Below, piece by piece: positions 10,543-21,812 of a stretch of DNA of 35,826 bases. The stretch is from Podila epigama. Its lineage: Eukaryota > Mortierellomycota > Mortierellomycetes > Mortierellales > Mortierellaceae. How positions within the stretch are numbered: position 1 is the stretch's first letter; each line of letters begins with the position of its first letter. The translations under genes and the position numbers were made by a program. The notes beneath the pieces are model-generated. The model was given only the letters and a program-made list of their open reading frames with translations, ran no database searches and was not told the DNA's origin. The stretch is taken from assembly GCA_015679605.1 (NCBI GenBank), contig JAAAVE010000011.1, forward strand, positions 19,443-55,268. Direction: 5' to 3'.

Positions 10543-11438
10543 TCATGTAAAAGAATTGTTGTTTGAATTGTCAGTCTTGAAACCGAGTTTCGAGTTCAAA
10601 TAGTTGGCGAATCGATTGGGATCTGGGTCTGGGAAAGGAACAAGTGTGTCATACATCTTGACCTTGAGCGCGTTGAACAGATTGCTATTCATAAATAGGA
10701 ATATGGTTGTCAGTGCATGCTTTGTTGTGTTTAATGAGAATGATGCTGAAGAGATGTATGAGTAAATTTATAAGATTATAAAAGTACTTACTCGACTGTT
10801 GTGCAGACAAGGTAGCCTTGTTCATGCAGTGCAGAACCAAGTTCTTGTTGGTGATTGTCCATGAGGTCAGTGTTGACAACAACAATGAGTCGCTTGTGAA
10901 GCCTCAGGGCTTCAAGAATGGACCCTGATCCTATTAGATTTTCGATACAAGAATAACGCGTTGTGTGAGAGATATAAAGATAGACGCGCTTTCCGTCTAT
11001 GCTCAATAGACGCGTCATGGTCTAGTTCTAAAGACGCGTTCTTTTCTACGCCAGCTAGGATTCTATCTAGGCAATTAGACGGAATTCCTGTCTCGGCTAG
11101 AAAAGGGGAGAAGAGACAGGCACCGAGGCATTGATAATATGCGTACCAGCATGGCTAATAATGAGATCTGCCTGCTTCATGTCCTCGTGTAATGATGGCT
11201 TGTAATCGTAGCACTCCACTGCAGGTTTGGATGTGATTGTCGTGGCGATGGTTGGTCGTGGGCTCTGACCATGCTGAATGGTGAGCTGCGTGTAGTTGAG
11301 TTGATGGAACAAGTCTAGAAATGCATTGGAAGAGACTGTTGCCACCAGCTTGTCAAAACGCGTTGATCCCACTGTGACAAAAACGCTGTGTGGTGCTTGT
11401 GCTTGTGCTTGTGCTTGTGCTTGTGATGAGGGTGTCAT
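10543..11438 (-). CDS. ALG13: UDP-GlcNAc transferase catalytic subunit Alg13
   Basis: The model is 190 aa from three exons: 11438-11147, 10930-10792 and 10684-10543. Family role: with membrane-bound Alg14 on the cytosolic face of the ER, it adds the second GlcNAc to GlcNAc-PP-dolichol in N-glycan precursor synthesis. Family signatures are [14 protein letters not shown] near residue 17, then DLIISHAG joined over the intron to [19 protein letters not shown], then [17 protein letters not shown]. The usual C-terminal segment ([19 protein letters not shown]) is in the last exon. Length matches single-domain fungal Alg13 (about 200 aa). The N-terminus carries an Ala-Gln dipeptide repeat encoded by a TGTGCT hexamer repeat (11395-11424), just before the glycosyltransferase fold. 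An upstream extension to 11471 has no ATG, so the ATG at 11438 is the start. It is convergent with the BTB gene and divergent from RMI1. Confidence 0.93.
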
Positions 11439-11642
11439 TTTTCTATTGCACAATGCGTTTGTTGATGACAAAAAATGGAATGTTCATGGCATGTTCATCA
11501 TTCCCCCCGCCCAAAAATTAACCTACGCCACCAAAATGACTCTAAGTGACTTTTCTACTCATTCACTCCACCCATTAAAAATATAACGATTGATCGCATT
11601 TTTGCCATTGCTTTTTTTTTTTTTTTTTTGCCTCCGACCATC
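11439..11642. promoter_or_regulatory. shared divergent promoter ALG13 / RMI1
   Basis: Only 204 bp separate the two start codons. A long T-run (about 11611-11629) sits just upstream of the RMI1 ATG; dA:dT tracts like this commonly keep fungal promoters nucleosome-poor. I see no clear TATA box. Confidence 0.6.
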
Positions 11643-14600
11643 ATGGCGCATCTCAACCCACCACAGGATGATCTCCTTGCAAGGAATGCCATCCGCCAAC
11701 TCGGTGTCAATGCATCCATAGACTGGATCCGTCAATGTATTGCATTCCACAGCACTCAGTCCTCATTGACATCAACATCGCATTCGCTTTCCCTCAAGGA
11801 CCTGGCCAACTTTGTCTATCAAATGTATCTTCTCGCCGACTTCCGCACCCTCGAACCAACGCCCATCGTCCCTAGCACTGTCTCGACCCCACATCGCCAG
11901 ATTCTCTTTACTAGTTCTAATCATCCTAAAAAACTCGAAGGCAAAAGCAACAGCTATCACAGCAAACTCAGGGACGACGACAACGACGATAACAGTGATG
12001 GTGTGATTCTCCAGATCCTCGAGATTGTGGACATCTCTACAAGTGCCCTCAAACTACTCGAGCATTGTGAAGCCCTTGGAGTTGCAGGTGACCAGCCAGG
12101 CGGCTTTCTGGTCGGAAGCACCTTGCCCCGTGATGTTTACTCTTTGGATCTGACCGATGGTGTCCGCAAGATCCGTGGCGTCACTGTGGCACCTATACCC
12201 GGCATAGCCATGGAGATGAAGCTTGGTGCAAAGGTGATCTTTTTTTTTTTCTTCATTTCTAATATTGGTGTTTGAAAATACCAAGAGAAAAGTGAGAAAT
12301 GAAAAGATGTGATAGCAGTTCATAATGAGGTTAGCTGATATGGAAGTTTCCAACCCCCTTTTTAACTCGTAGGTCAGAGTGAAGAACGTAGAGGTGCGAC
12401 ATGGTATCCTCCAGCTATACCCCTCGAATACCATCTTCCTTGGAGGCGAAGTTGCTAGTATGAACAAACACCCGAGGCGACTCGTCATTATGAACCAAAT
12501 GAAGAAAAAACTTGGGTAAAGAAAAAGAGAGAAAGGGGATATGTGATCGTACTCGCAACATGGCATCGATGTGCACCATATGTATATAATATATGCATAT
12601 AATAACACGTTTTGACCTTCTCTCTGTGGCAACTGTGATCGCAACGCATTCGCGTAACATCAATATAGAATGCCACTGGATAGTTATCCTGGCGAAACGC
12701 CCACTAATGGACCAGGAACTACCACCAACCAATCTACAGCAATCTCTGTTACATCCACTGCAGTACCACCTTTTTCATTCGCTCAAACTAATACCCGGCC
12801 ACAGACAGGAGCAACCACTACTTGGATGAATCCAAGGCCAGCTGTCAATGCTCAAGATATCGTGCCATCCAATACTGTGACCCCAGCAGCCTCGATTGGG
12901 ACAACAGGAAATACCCTCCAGAGCAAGAACAAGAGCAAGAGCAGTTCCAGTGATACAATAGATGAAAACCAATTCAATCCACGCTCAACAGATTCATCCA
13001 ATTATTTTGACCGCACGGATCGCATGAACCAACAGCAGCAGGATGCGATGCCGCCCTGGGAATTGTCGGATCTCGATCCGAACTGGGATTACCATCCCGA
13101 TATGGACACGGATTTCAATATGGATATGGACATGGGTATGGATTTCAACATGGATATACCCACAAAGTCTATGGTCGATAGAATGGACGACGACTTTGAC
13201 CTACCAGAAGAAGATGTGCCCGACTGGGAAGTTCTCTCACAACTCTCTGTCGGTGACACCTCTCCTCAAAAACCAAAATCAGACATAACTCGGACTACAA
13301 TACCCGGTCAAGAGACATCGATCAAGTTCAGAGAGCCCAGTCCACCTTTGGTGGCAACACTCTCACCAGCCAAGCGAGCGCTGTCAAAGATCTTTACAGA
13401 CTTGGGTGTCACTCCTCGAACAAGGATGGCTGATTGGTCAGTGTCGCCTTCACCTTCCAGCTCACAAACAAAGTCCAAGAAGAACCTGAACGTAGAATAT
13501 CGAGCAACAAGCTCTTCTTCAATATTAGCAACAGAGGCAGGAACAGCAGCAGGCATGACAGGGAACTCAAAGAGGAATCGAACAGATCTCAGTGATGGAC
13601 TCAATGATGATGTTCACGACAACAATGAGATGCAGGAGCATTGGCGAGTCAAGCGCGAGAGACCGAACAGTCCCTATGGTGGGAATGATGTGACACAGAC
13701 ACACACATATATCAAACAAGAGCCAAACGATCCTAGAGAGACTCGGCTTTTGAATTCGCAACAAGCAAGGTTGGACGACGCTCATATGTATTCCGATGAC
13801 GATGATTTCGTAACGGGAAAGTCTTATTCAATCATAGGATCGACTTTGACCAACATGTTTAAAAAGTACACACCTGGGAATACAATGGACAAGGAGGATA
13901 CTGGGAAGTCGGATCAAGCACATCAACAACGGCGTTCACGTTCCGGGTCGATAGGACTTGTCAAGCAAGAGCGTGACATGAGTGGAGAGCAAGAAGAGCC
14001 ACAATCAGAGAGCAGGACTGGTCTTGTCAGGGTCAAGCCTGAGCCAAGAGAACTAGATTGGTCATCATCATCTTCGACATCACGGATGTATCCTTCAAAT
14101 GGGTATAATGACAATAACGATAGCCAACTACGGACGATAAAGAAGGAACCAAGCGTCACAGCCTTGGAGTCCAGAGTGGACACTGGCAATACCTTTTTGA
14201 TGGCGACTGGTACGAGTGATATGTCTGCATCTGCCTCTGAATCGTCCATGGCAACTTCAAGAACAGTATCGACAACAACTACCGCAACCACAACAAAGAT
14301 TGCCTCCAAGACGGAGAAGGAACCGCCCAATGGTACGAGCTACCATGCAGCTATTGATATTCTGTCTGATTCAGAGGATGAAAATACCAATGATTCTACT
14401 GCCAACAGCTATAACAATGGCGATTCTCGGACAAGAACAATGAGCACAACTCCATATAGGCGAGGTGAAAGCCCATTAAGGCGAGTTAAAACCGAGCCTG
14501 GTGTGGTGGCGGTGGTTGGCGACATGAGAGATGGCAGTGAGGGTTTACCAAAAACGAACTTGGAAATGACGACCAAGAAGGAGGAGATCATGCTCGAGTT

Positions 14601-15316
14601 TGATATGGACGATGAAGCCGATTTTGGAGGATTAATGGAGTTTACACAGATGAAAATACCTGAAGTACTGTTGGAGAACGTCAAGACGAGCGTCGAAAAC
14701 GGACATGAAGTTATTGCCAAGGTAGGAAAGAAAAGGAGACGATATTTTCGACGTCAATTGTTGTTGTTGTTGTTATTGGGCTTGCTTTGCTCGTTCAAAG
14801 TACCTTCTTTCATATACTCACATGCTCCGCATTGTTACATTCCTCCATACAAAAAAAAAGGCACGAGTCGGGAAACTGGGCAAGTTCTCGTTGACGACTT
14901 TAGCTGTTTCGATTCCAGTGTTTTTACTCCCTGTGCAATCGCCTCCTTCATCGTCACCCCCAGGAGACACTCTAGCATCACCACCTACGACGTTCATGTT
15001 TGAATCCGTCCTAGACCAGAGCGTGATTGAGATTCTTTTTGAATATACTGTCGCCGAGTTTAGGAACCTTGTCCGTGTTGACGAGCATGGTGCCATGCGG
15101 GTAAGTGGACGCGCGCGTCTTATTTATACATTCCATATGAACATACACGCTCATCATCAGATTTCACCTCTTTACATCCATTAGGCAGTGAAAAAGTTGC
15201 GGTCAACTCTTACGGATGTAGAAACGATTGAGTGTCGATTCAAGGGCCAACGTGCCGGTATACCCGTTATTCGCGAGCTCAAAATCCTTAGCAAGAAGCC
15301 TCCTAAACCATTATGA
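11643..15316 (+). CDS. RMI1: RecQ-mediated genome instability protein 1 (Rmi1)
   Basis: The model is 1,052 aa from five exons: 11643-12233, 12373-12515, 12669-14721, 14861-15100 and 15185-15316. Family role: Rmi1 supports the RecQ helicase-Top3 complex that dissolves double Holliday junctions. The N-terminal three-helix part (LGVNASIDWIRQCI) is followed by the OB fold: ILQILEIVDISTSALKLLE, LDLTDGVRKIRGVTVAPIPG, AKVRVKNVEVRHGILQLYPS, and NTIFLGGEVASM. Residues about 250-890 are a disordered linker with an Asp/Met-rich repeat near 395-410, six consensus sumoylation motifs and one IDIL-acidic SUMO-interacting motif (see findings). The C-terminal part (LGKFSLTTLAVSIPVFLLPV, FKGQRAGIPVIRELKILSK) resembles the second OB fold that in animals binds Rmi2. 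Yeast Rmi1 lacks that domain and is only about 240 aa. The fourth exon uses an AAG acceptor after an A-run, so that boundary is the softest. Confidence 0.88.
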
Positions 15317-15317
15317 A

Positions 15318-15323
15318 AATAAA
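15318..15323 (+). terminator. AATAAA poly(A) signal of RMI1
   Basis: AATAAA begins two bases after the RMI1 stop. The convergent TRAPPC8 gene stops at 15457, leaving 140 bp for both 3' ends. Confidence 0.55.
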
Positions 15324-15456
15324 TATCCCTTCCTGCTCATTTAAAGCCAAGGACCCTGTTTGAAGGAGCACCGCTGGCCTCCCGTAGGAGCGGTATAGCA
15401 CATCCATCTACAATGGAGATTTCTTTTTTTTTTTCTTTACAGTTTTCTTTCCTTGA

Positions 15457-18400
15457 TTATTCTATCAGAGGTGTCACCTGGATATAATGCGCCAGGTTTG
15501 GCATCTGCATAAACCCTTTACCAATGCTCTGCGGTGCTTCTTCCACAGCCGCACCCAAGCTTTCATCGCCATTCAAATCCACATCCTCAAATCCGCCTTC
15601 ATGCTGGTCCTGACCATGTGTTTGATCTACAGGTTGAACTTTTACGCCAGCACCTTTTTGTTTGTGTCGGGATTTCACCACTTGAACAGCAAGTCGCCAG
15701 CGATTGATATCATACACTCCGGGCAATGTAAAACATGCCAACAGCTCAATTTCAACCTCGGCCAATGGTCCCAGGAACCCTGTACTGAAAGTTGATCCTG
15801 ACCAAAAGAATGGATGGGCATTCAAATGTGGATTGGTCAAATCTTGCACCTGCGCCTCCTGTGTTCCTGTCGCCTTTTGGGGGACCATTGGATCTTTGCT
15901 TGAGAGCATTTCGAGTGTATACGCAATATGCTTATTCCAAGAGCAGTTCCTGATCACCACCTTGACTGACGTGTTGCATAGTCTACATGTACAACAAGAT
16001 TATTATTATTATTATTATTTACGACAGTTGAGAAAACATGTGCAGGAACGGAATGTTACAATGACAGATACAACACGGACAAAACCAGCAACAACAGAAA
16101 AAAAAAAAAAACTTACGACTTCCTGGAAAAGTCATGCCTAAGTGAATCTTTTGACCGGATTGAAATTTTAACTGGACTCTCGTCTCGGAAATGTGGGTTC
16201 ATAGTAAGAGCCTGCACCAATGCCGCTTGGTCTCGCATCGTTTGCTCATACAACGCCCTCCGTGCCGTCTCTTCCGTCCCATCCTCAAGCTCGTCCGAAG
16301 GATCCAATGGCTGGAAGGGGTTTTGCTGCACACCCAAATTAATGCCAATGATATAATGATGTCCACGTCGGTTCATCTTTGGGATATTCCAGAACAATGC
16401 CAGATCAATGTCATTGCTTCCATACATTGAAAACAAATGTCGCCGGTCAACCGTGGCCGGAATCGACGAGAACTGTGTTCCCAGCGAAACTTGACGCCAG
16501 CCTAACCTCGATGTCCGTGAAAAGTATTTCAAGACGGCTGAGGTCGAGTCAATATGCTCTTCAATCTATAATTGAAGGATTGTGCACATGCAACGCGGCA
16601 TTAGCTTAGTATAAATAAAAATAAAGGTTCAAGGCATAGTATGCCACTGAACAAGTGTTTTTATCACAAAACGTACGAAAAACAGAAAAACAGGCTATAT
16701 ACACTTACGGTCGATAGATGGCAGAGATGCAGGTCCAGTGGCGGTGGCACTTCCTTAAGTCTTTCCTGCCCTATGACAAGCTTCTCCAGCGCCTTGGCCA
16801 TGAATCGCTCTGGCGTGACTTTTGGTATCTTTGCCTGGTCACTTTTCATGATTCGGTAGTATGAAAATACTGTCTGACGAGGTGCAATGGACCGGTGGTC
16901 TTCAACTTCACTGTTTTGTATATGAATAGAAACCAAAGATCCAAAAAGACATCAGATGGGGTATTGTTGAGTACTTGTTTTTGGATGCAGAGCCTCTCAC
17001 TTTTCTTTTTCACTCTGTCCTTTTCACAAATATGCCATCAAGACTTACGATGACTTTTCAACCGCCTCGATCACCCATGAGGCACTCATAGACGAAATCT
17101 GAAGGAATTCAAAATTAGGCACCGTTTGCAAGTTTTCCGTCTATAAACCAAAAAAATAATTGGCGAGTCGATAGTAAAGGTTAGATAGAGTCCACGCGAA
17201 TTAACAAAAATGCAAAAGGAAATCAATTAGAAATATCGTTACCTCAATGCCAAGAATAAATTCGTTTAGACCCTTGGTGCTAGGGCGTGTGAAAGCATTG
17301 ATCTTGAGTGACGGCAGCACCTGGGCTGAAGCCGTGTGTCGTAGAGTACGTGTGCCCATTGCTGTGCCTTCTTGCTCAGATTCATACGAAAACACAAACA
17401 AAAAGTTGTGCTTGCCAATCTTTTCGCCTCGCAGCCAAGTCGGCACGCGAAGACTTTCACCAGGTGCCAGCACTTTTTCCAAAATCTGTTGTGTCGACGT
17501 CAACTGAAGTGAATTGTCCACCTGGATCATTTCAGTAGCAAATGAACCACTGCTCTTATCTAATATCAAAGAAAGAAACGCAAGCGCGCATGGTTAAGAT
17601 ACTCCTTCAATAGAATCGTCCTTGTTCAATAAAAAAACCTCTAGAACAATCACTTTGGGCACCTACTGTACAAACCAAGGTCACCATGATCCTTCTTTTC
17701 ACCAATGCAAAAGAAAGTAGGGTGACTCATACGCACATTCAGGTTCTTCAATCCCTTCTTGCCCCGATTCTTGATCTCGAGTGAAAGCTCACAGACCTCG
17801 CCCGAAAGTAGCATCTCGGGCAAAGAGTGAAACTGGACATCCAGCAGAGGCATCTCGGGCGCAACAAGGATATCCAGACTCTTGTCTTCCTCGTACATGA
17901 CCGACATCATCTGCTCTTTAGTTTTGTTCAGTCGCTTGCCTCGCTTGACAATGTCCTTGTAAGCATGTACTTGGCCTTCCACATTACAGTGGAGTCCCAT
18001 CACCTTGATTTGCCCCTCTTGCTTTGGCAGAATCTCAAAGGTCAACTAAGACAGATAACAAGGGAACAAAAACAGTGGTGAGTATAATGCATCCAGTATA
18101 AAACAACCTTATTCCATGTTACAAGTGATACGTACAGTCCGTGTTTGGCCAGGCTCTAGAATGACTCGGTCTATGCGGTCACAGTCAAATGCCGCGAAAG
18201 AAACCTTGCCTTGAAACTCGGGGCTCTGCTGATCATAGAGTGCCAGATGCGCTTCTTCAGCGGCATCGACGGGAACAGTGAAGGTGGTCGTCGAAGTGCT
18301 ATGCTCACAGCCTAGGATTACATCGGTAAGGATGAGGGGGATTTGCATTGGGTTCTTGACATTGACTGTGGCGAGAACATGTTCGCCTACAGCTGAAACG

Positions 18401-21388
18401 ACACGCTGCCCACTTGCATTGGATGCCTCTGCTGCGTTTCCCTCAAGCTCAGCCCAGCCATCATTGTTCTCGTTCGCCGACTGAGAGGTTGAGAGGACAA
18501 TCCGAGCAGTCGATCCCAGCACCACCGGTAGGGGAAAGTCTGGAAAGGTTTCCCGCAGTGGGTCGGCTTCAATCTTGTTGGTATAATCTCGGTAAACGCT
18601 CAGGAATTCTTTCATATAAACAGCTTGCTGCTGTGGGGACTGTCGGCTCTCTCTCAACAGCTTCTTGTAGTGATCCAGCACTTCCTCTGACTTGCCGAGT
18701 TGGTACGACTGCCGGCCCAAAGCACAGCTAATGTGATCATCCACAAGTCCCCATCCTTTGGAATCATACACTAATGAAGCTGCCATATAGCATCGGTACG
18801 CATGTTCTTTCTAAATAGCGTTATATGCGTGTAAAACGTGAGTTGCCAGTTTGTTACGCAAGTCACTCGTTTCCTTTGGTGCATATATCTTTTCAAGGAA
18901 ATGGATTTGAGCTTTTTTTCCTTACCTGGTCAGCCTTGTTGAATCTATGACCGGCCATGATCATATGGAACGCATACTTGCGTACTGAAGGCCGGGGGAA
19001 TTTCAGGTAGCAATGTGCTGCCTGTTCCAGGAAGAGTCCATTGCGTAGATCCGACACCTAGATAGTCATGTTTTGTCCTTGTATGTCAGAGGAGTGTCCT
19101 TTGGATACAGTCATGATCTGTGGTCAAGAATTCTCTGCCACTGATAACTCTGTGTACTGTACCTCTGCAGTCATTCGCGTCAGCGTAATGGGCGACTCTC
19201 GGTACATGTTCCGCTGCTTAAAGAGTTCGTAGGTGAGAAGAGTGGCTCGTGAGCCAAAGAAAGCTGATCTCGCTTTGTGAATATAAGAGTTCACAGCCGA
19301 CTCGATGTAATGATCAACGTCATTCTTTGCCGCCAATGCTTGAGGCGCCATCAATTGACATAGCCCGATCATTTCCTATGGGGACCATGGATGAACACGT
19401 TAGGATGACCACTCAATGACTACATCTAGATTCACCTCTTTCCAATGACATTTCACAGCGTCAGTCACAAAAACAAATAAGATGGGGTGAATGATACCTG
19501 TGCTCCTCCATAGTACTTCCAGGCTTTGTCTGAGGCATAGTCCTTTTTGGCCGTCTCGTATACAGAAGATGCGAATTTATAATCCCGCAACATGAAAGCC
19601 CAATCAGCCAACTTTCGCATCTGTGCTTCTGGCGCCGTATGTGGATAGATCATACTGCCATTGGGGCCAACTATAGGCGACTGTTGAGCCGAGGCAGGTC
19701 CCTTGGTCGCAGCTCCAAAGTAACGCCTGAACCGTCCTGCAATGCCCTTGCGAGAAGCTGCCACCTGTTCGTTCCAATGATTAATGTTGCGTTCCATGTA
19801 GGGTATAATGCTCTGCGCGAGCATCTCTCGGAGCAAAGAGATGACAGCGTTGATGTCGTCGTTTGACATGCAGCATCCATAGGGCTCCCTGGCCACCTCA
19901 GGCCTGAGCAACAGATCTATCATGAGTGACTGTGTCTCCAAAGGCTGTTGAAGAGCGGATTGTGGGCGATCAAACGTGCCGTCTTCATCATCGTTCCCGA
20001 GCTGGGCAAATACTGGGTTTGGTGCAAAAATCGGCGAGTTGTTTCCGGTATTGGAGTATACTGGCGACGACATGGAACTCCGCTGTGAGGCCAGATCGGC
20101 TGCTGTCCCGGATGCGCCTGACGAGGCGATGGATGACATGGAGTTGCGTGCTGTTGTTGGATCCTTGGCTGCGTGACCCATTGCCAACAACTTTGACTGG
20201 GCTATGCTCTTTGCCCAAATATGGGCATTCCTATCCTTGGGGAGATCAGATTCTTCAGGGTTGACCGAGTTGATTTTCAAGATGTTACAGTGTAGTCCAA
20301 ATGTCCGGCGCATCCTGTCCAAGATTTCCAGTGCACTAGTATTGCATAGAAGAGTACTCTGATTGTTAAAAAAATATAAAAAAAAAAAATAAAAATAAAA
20401 TAAACGGCGAGCAAATTTGGAGAAAAACGCTCGAACAAGACTTCTTCTCATCACCAGACCGCTGTTCTATTCGCCTTACTTGTCGAGATTTCCTTTGCTG
20501 CAATCGTGAATGAGAATGTGATACTTGAGTAAAGTAGGATCCATGTATGTCTTTTCAAAGACGACCGATGGCGTGCTCATGTTGTTCAACTGGTGAATTT
20601 CGTTAATAGGATCCGGTGAGAGTGATGAGACAGCAATAATACATGCAACTGGATGGTCAAAAGACTCGTGGTCAGAGACGCCTCCTGTTAAAAAGAACAA
20701 ATCTCGGTACTTTGTATACCATGGATATACTCGCTCAGGTGAGGCTAGAAACATTTGCATAAAGCAAAAGAGATATAAAGTCAAAGGGTTAGTGTCTTGG
20801 CACATATAATTTGCTCCGTTCTTACCAAGGGTCGTGTGTGAATGCGCTAAAGCCATACCATGTAGGTAGTCGGATGTGACCTGCTCAGCCGATTTTATCT
20901 GAAAGGTATCTTCAAATCCTTGCACGGATGCGCTTACGATCTCGGAGAGCCATCGCTCCGACATCTTCGTGTCTGGCTCTTCGAGTTGCTCCATCTCTGT
21001 AAACCTTAGAGTGAAGTTGTCGATGGCTGACGGCAAACCCATTGAGCCATGAACTGTCACTGTTTTGCAAGTGAGGATACCAAGGCAGCAATGAAAAACG
21101 AGGAAGGAGAAAAAAAAGAGAGAGGGGAGACGCGACTTTGAATGTTACTCGCTGTTGCGGCCATGTAAGAAAAATGATAGAGACACCAAAACAGGCAGAT
21201 TGAGTCTAACCTCTACCCTCCATATGCTCGCCAAACGGCTTGAAGAGGTCGACGACAGAAGGAAAATGGTTAGCGTGACAGATCTCGGTCGCGCCTTGGG
21301 ATGCCACGACAGCAATGCGAGGACTCATTGCCCTTGTGACCAGCTCGCGCGCAGACAATTCTCTGCTCCGCTGCTGGAAGGATGTCAT
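15457..21388 (-). CDS. TRS85: TRAPP complex subunit 8 / Trs85 (TRAPPIII)
   Basis: The model is 1,504 aa from 13 exons: 21388-21217, 21059-20826, 20744-20480, 20356-19498, 19375-19163, 19057-18926, 18810-18136, 18045-17667, 17559-17243, 17140-17049, 16910-16709, 16565-16117 and 15982-15457. Family role: the TRAPPIII-specific subunit of the Ypt1/Rab1 exchange factor, acting in autophagy and Golgi traffic. Signatures include the N-terminal MSPRIAVVASQGATEICH and FPSVVDLFKPFGEH, the central WAFMLRDYKFASSVYETAKK with DKAWKYYGGAQEMIGLCQLM, then DLRNGLFLEQAAHCYLKFP. The C-terminal half has beta-sandwich segments (GEHVLATVNVKNPMQIPLIL, MPLLDVQFHSLPEMLLSGEV). Length fits human TRAPPC8 (about 1,435 aa). 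All phases close. The only odd junction is exon 3 to 4, where frame requires a GAG acceptor at 20357-20359; a CAG acceptor two bases away would shift the frame. Confidence 0.92.
15999..16019. repeat. TTA/ATT trinucleotide repeat in a TRAPPC8 intron
   Basis: About seven ATT units lie in the last intron of TRAPPC8. It is a simple microsatellite with no coding role. Confidence 0.8.
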
Positions 21389-21812
21389 CTCGTAGCGTTA
21401 TTTAATTGGAGGAAGGGAATGTCACGAGAGGGAGTGAGATGTGAAGGCGGCGGTGCCTAATGGGAAAAGAGGCGATGTCTTCTTTCTGTTGATGGATGGA
21501 AAAAAATGGGCGATGAACGATGAACGGATGCATTGCTCAAAAAAGGTGACTATCGCACGTGACTTCCTTGGGCTGTCTCTTCTTGTGCAAACCTCGTTCA
21601 ACATTGGACGCTTTTTTTTTTTTTTTTTTCTATTTTCCTTCTCTCCACTCCATTCTCGCCTTCACCACCTTCTTCCCTTTGTTTTCCTTGTACTTCTTCC
21701 TCCTACGACTCCTCCTCCACACACATTCTTCTTGCAAGACACAAAAGACGGCGGCACTCATAATCTTGTCCTTTTGGCATCAGGCATCACTGACAACGTC
21801 GACTCATACCAC
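21389..21812. promoter_or_regulatory. divergent promoter TRAPPC8 / tomosyn-Sro7 gene
   Basis: These 424 bp separate two start codons. A long T-run at about 21611-21629 and a CT-rich stretch up to 21740 precede the plus-strand gene. Open frames crossing the region depend on this low-complexity composition and I reject them as genes. Confidence 0.6.

Noticed and set aside
10930-11146. ALG13 intron 1 as a small inserted transposable element
   Set aside because: The GACGCG motifs are repeated but I see no terminal inverted repeats or target-site duplication at the intron ends.
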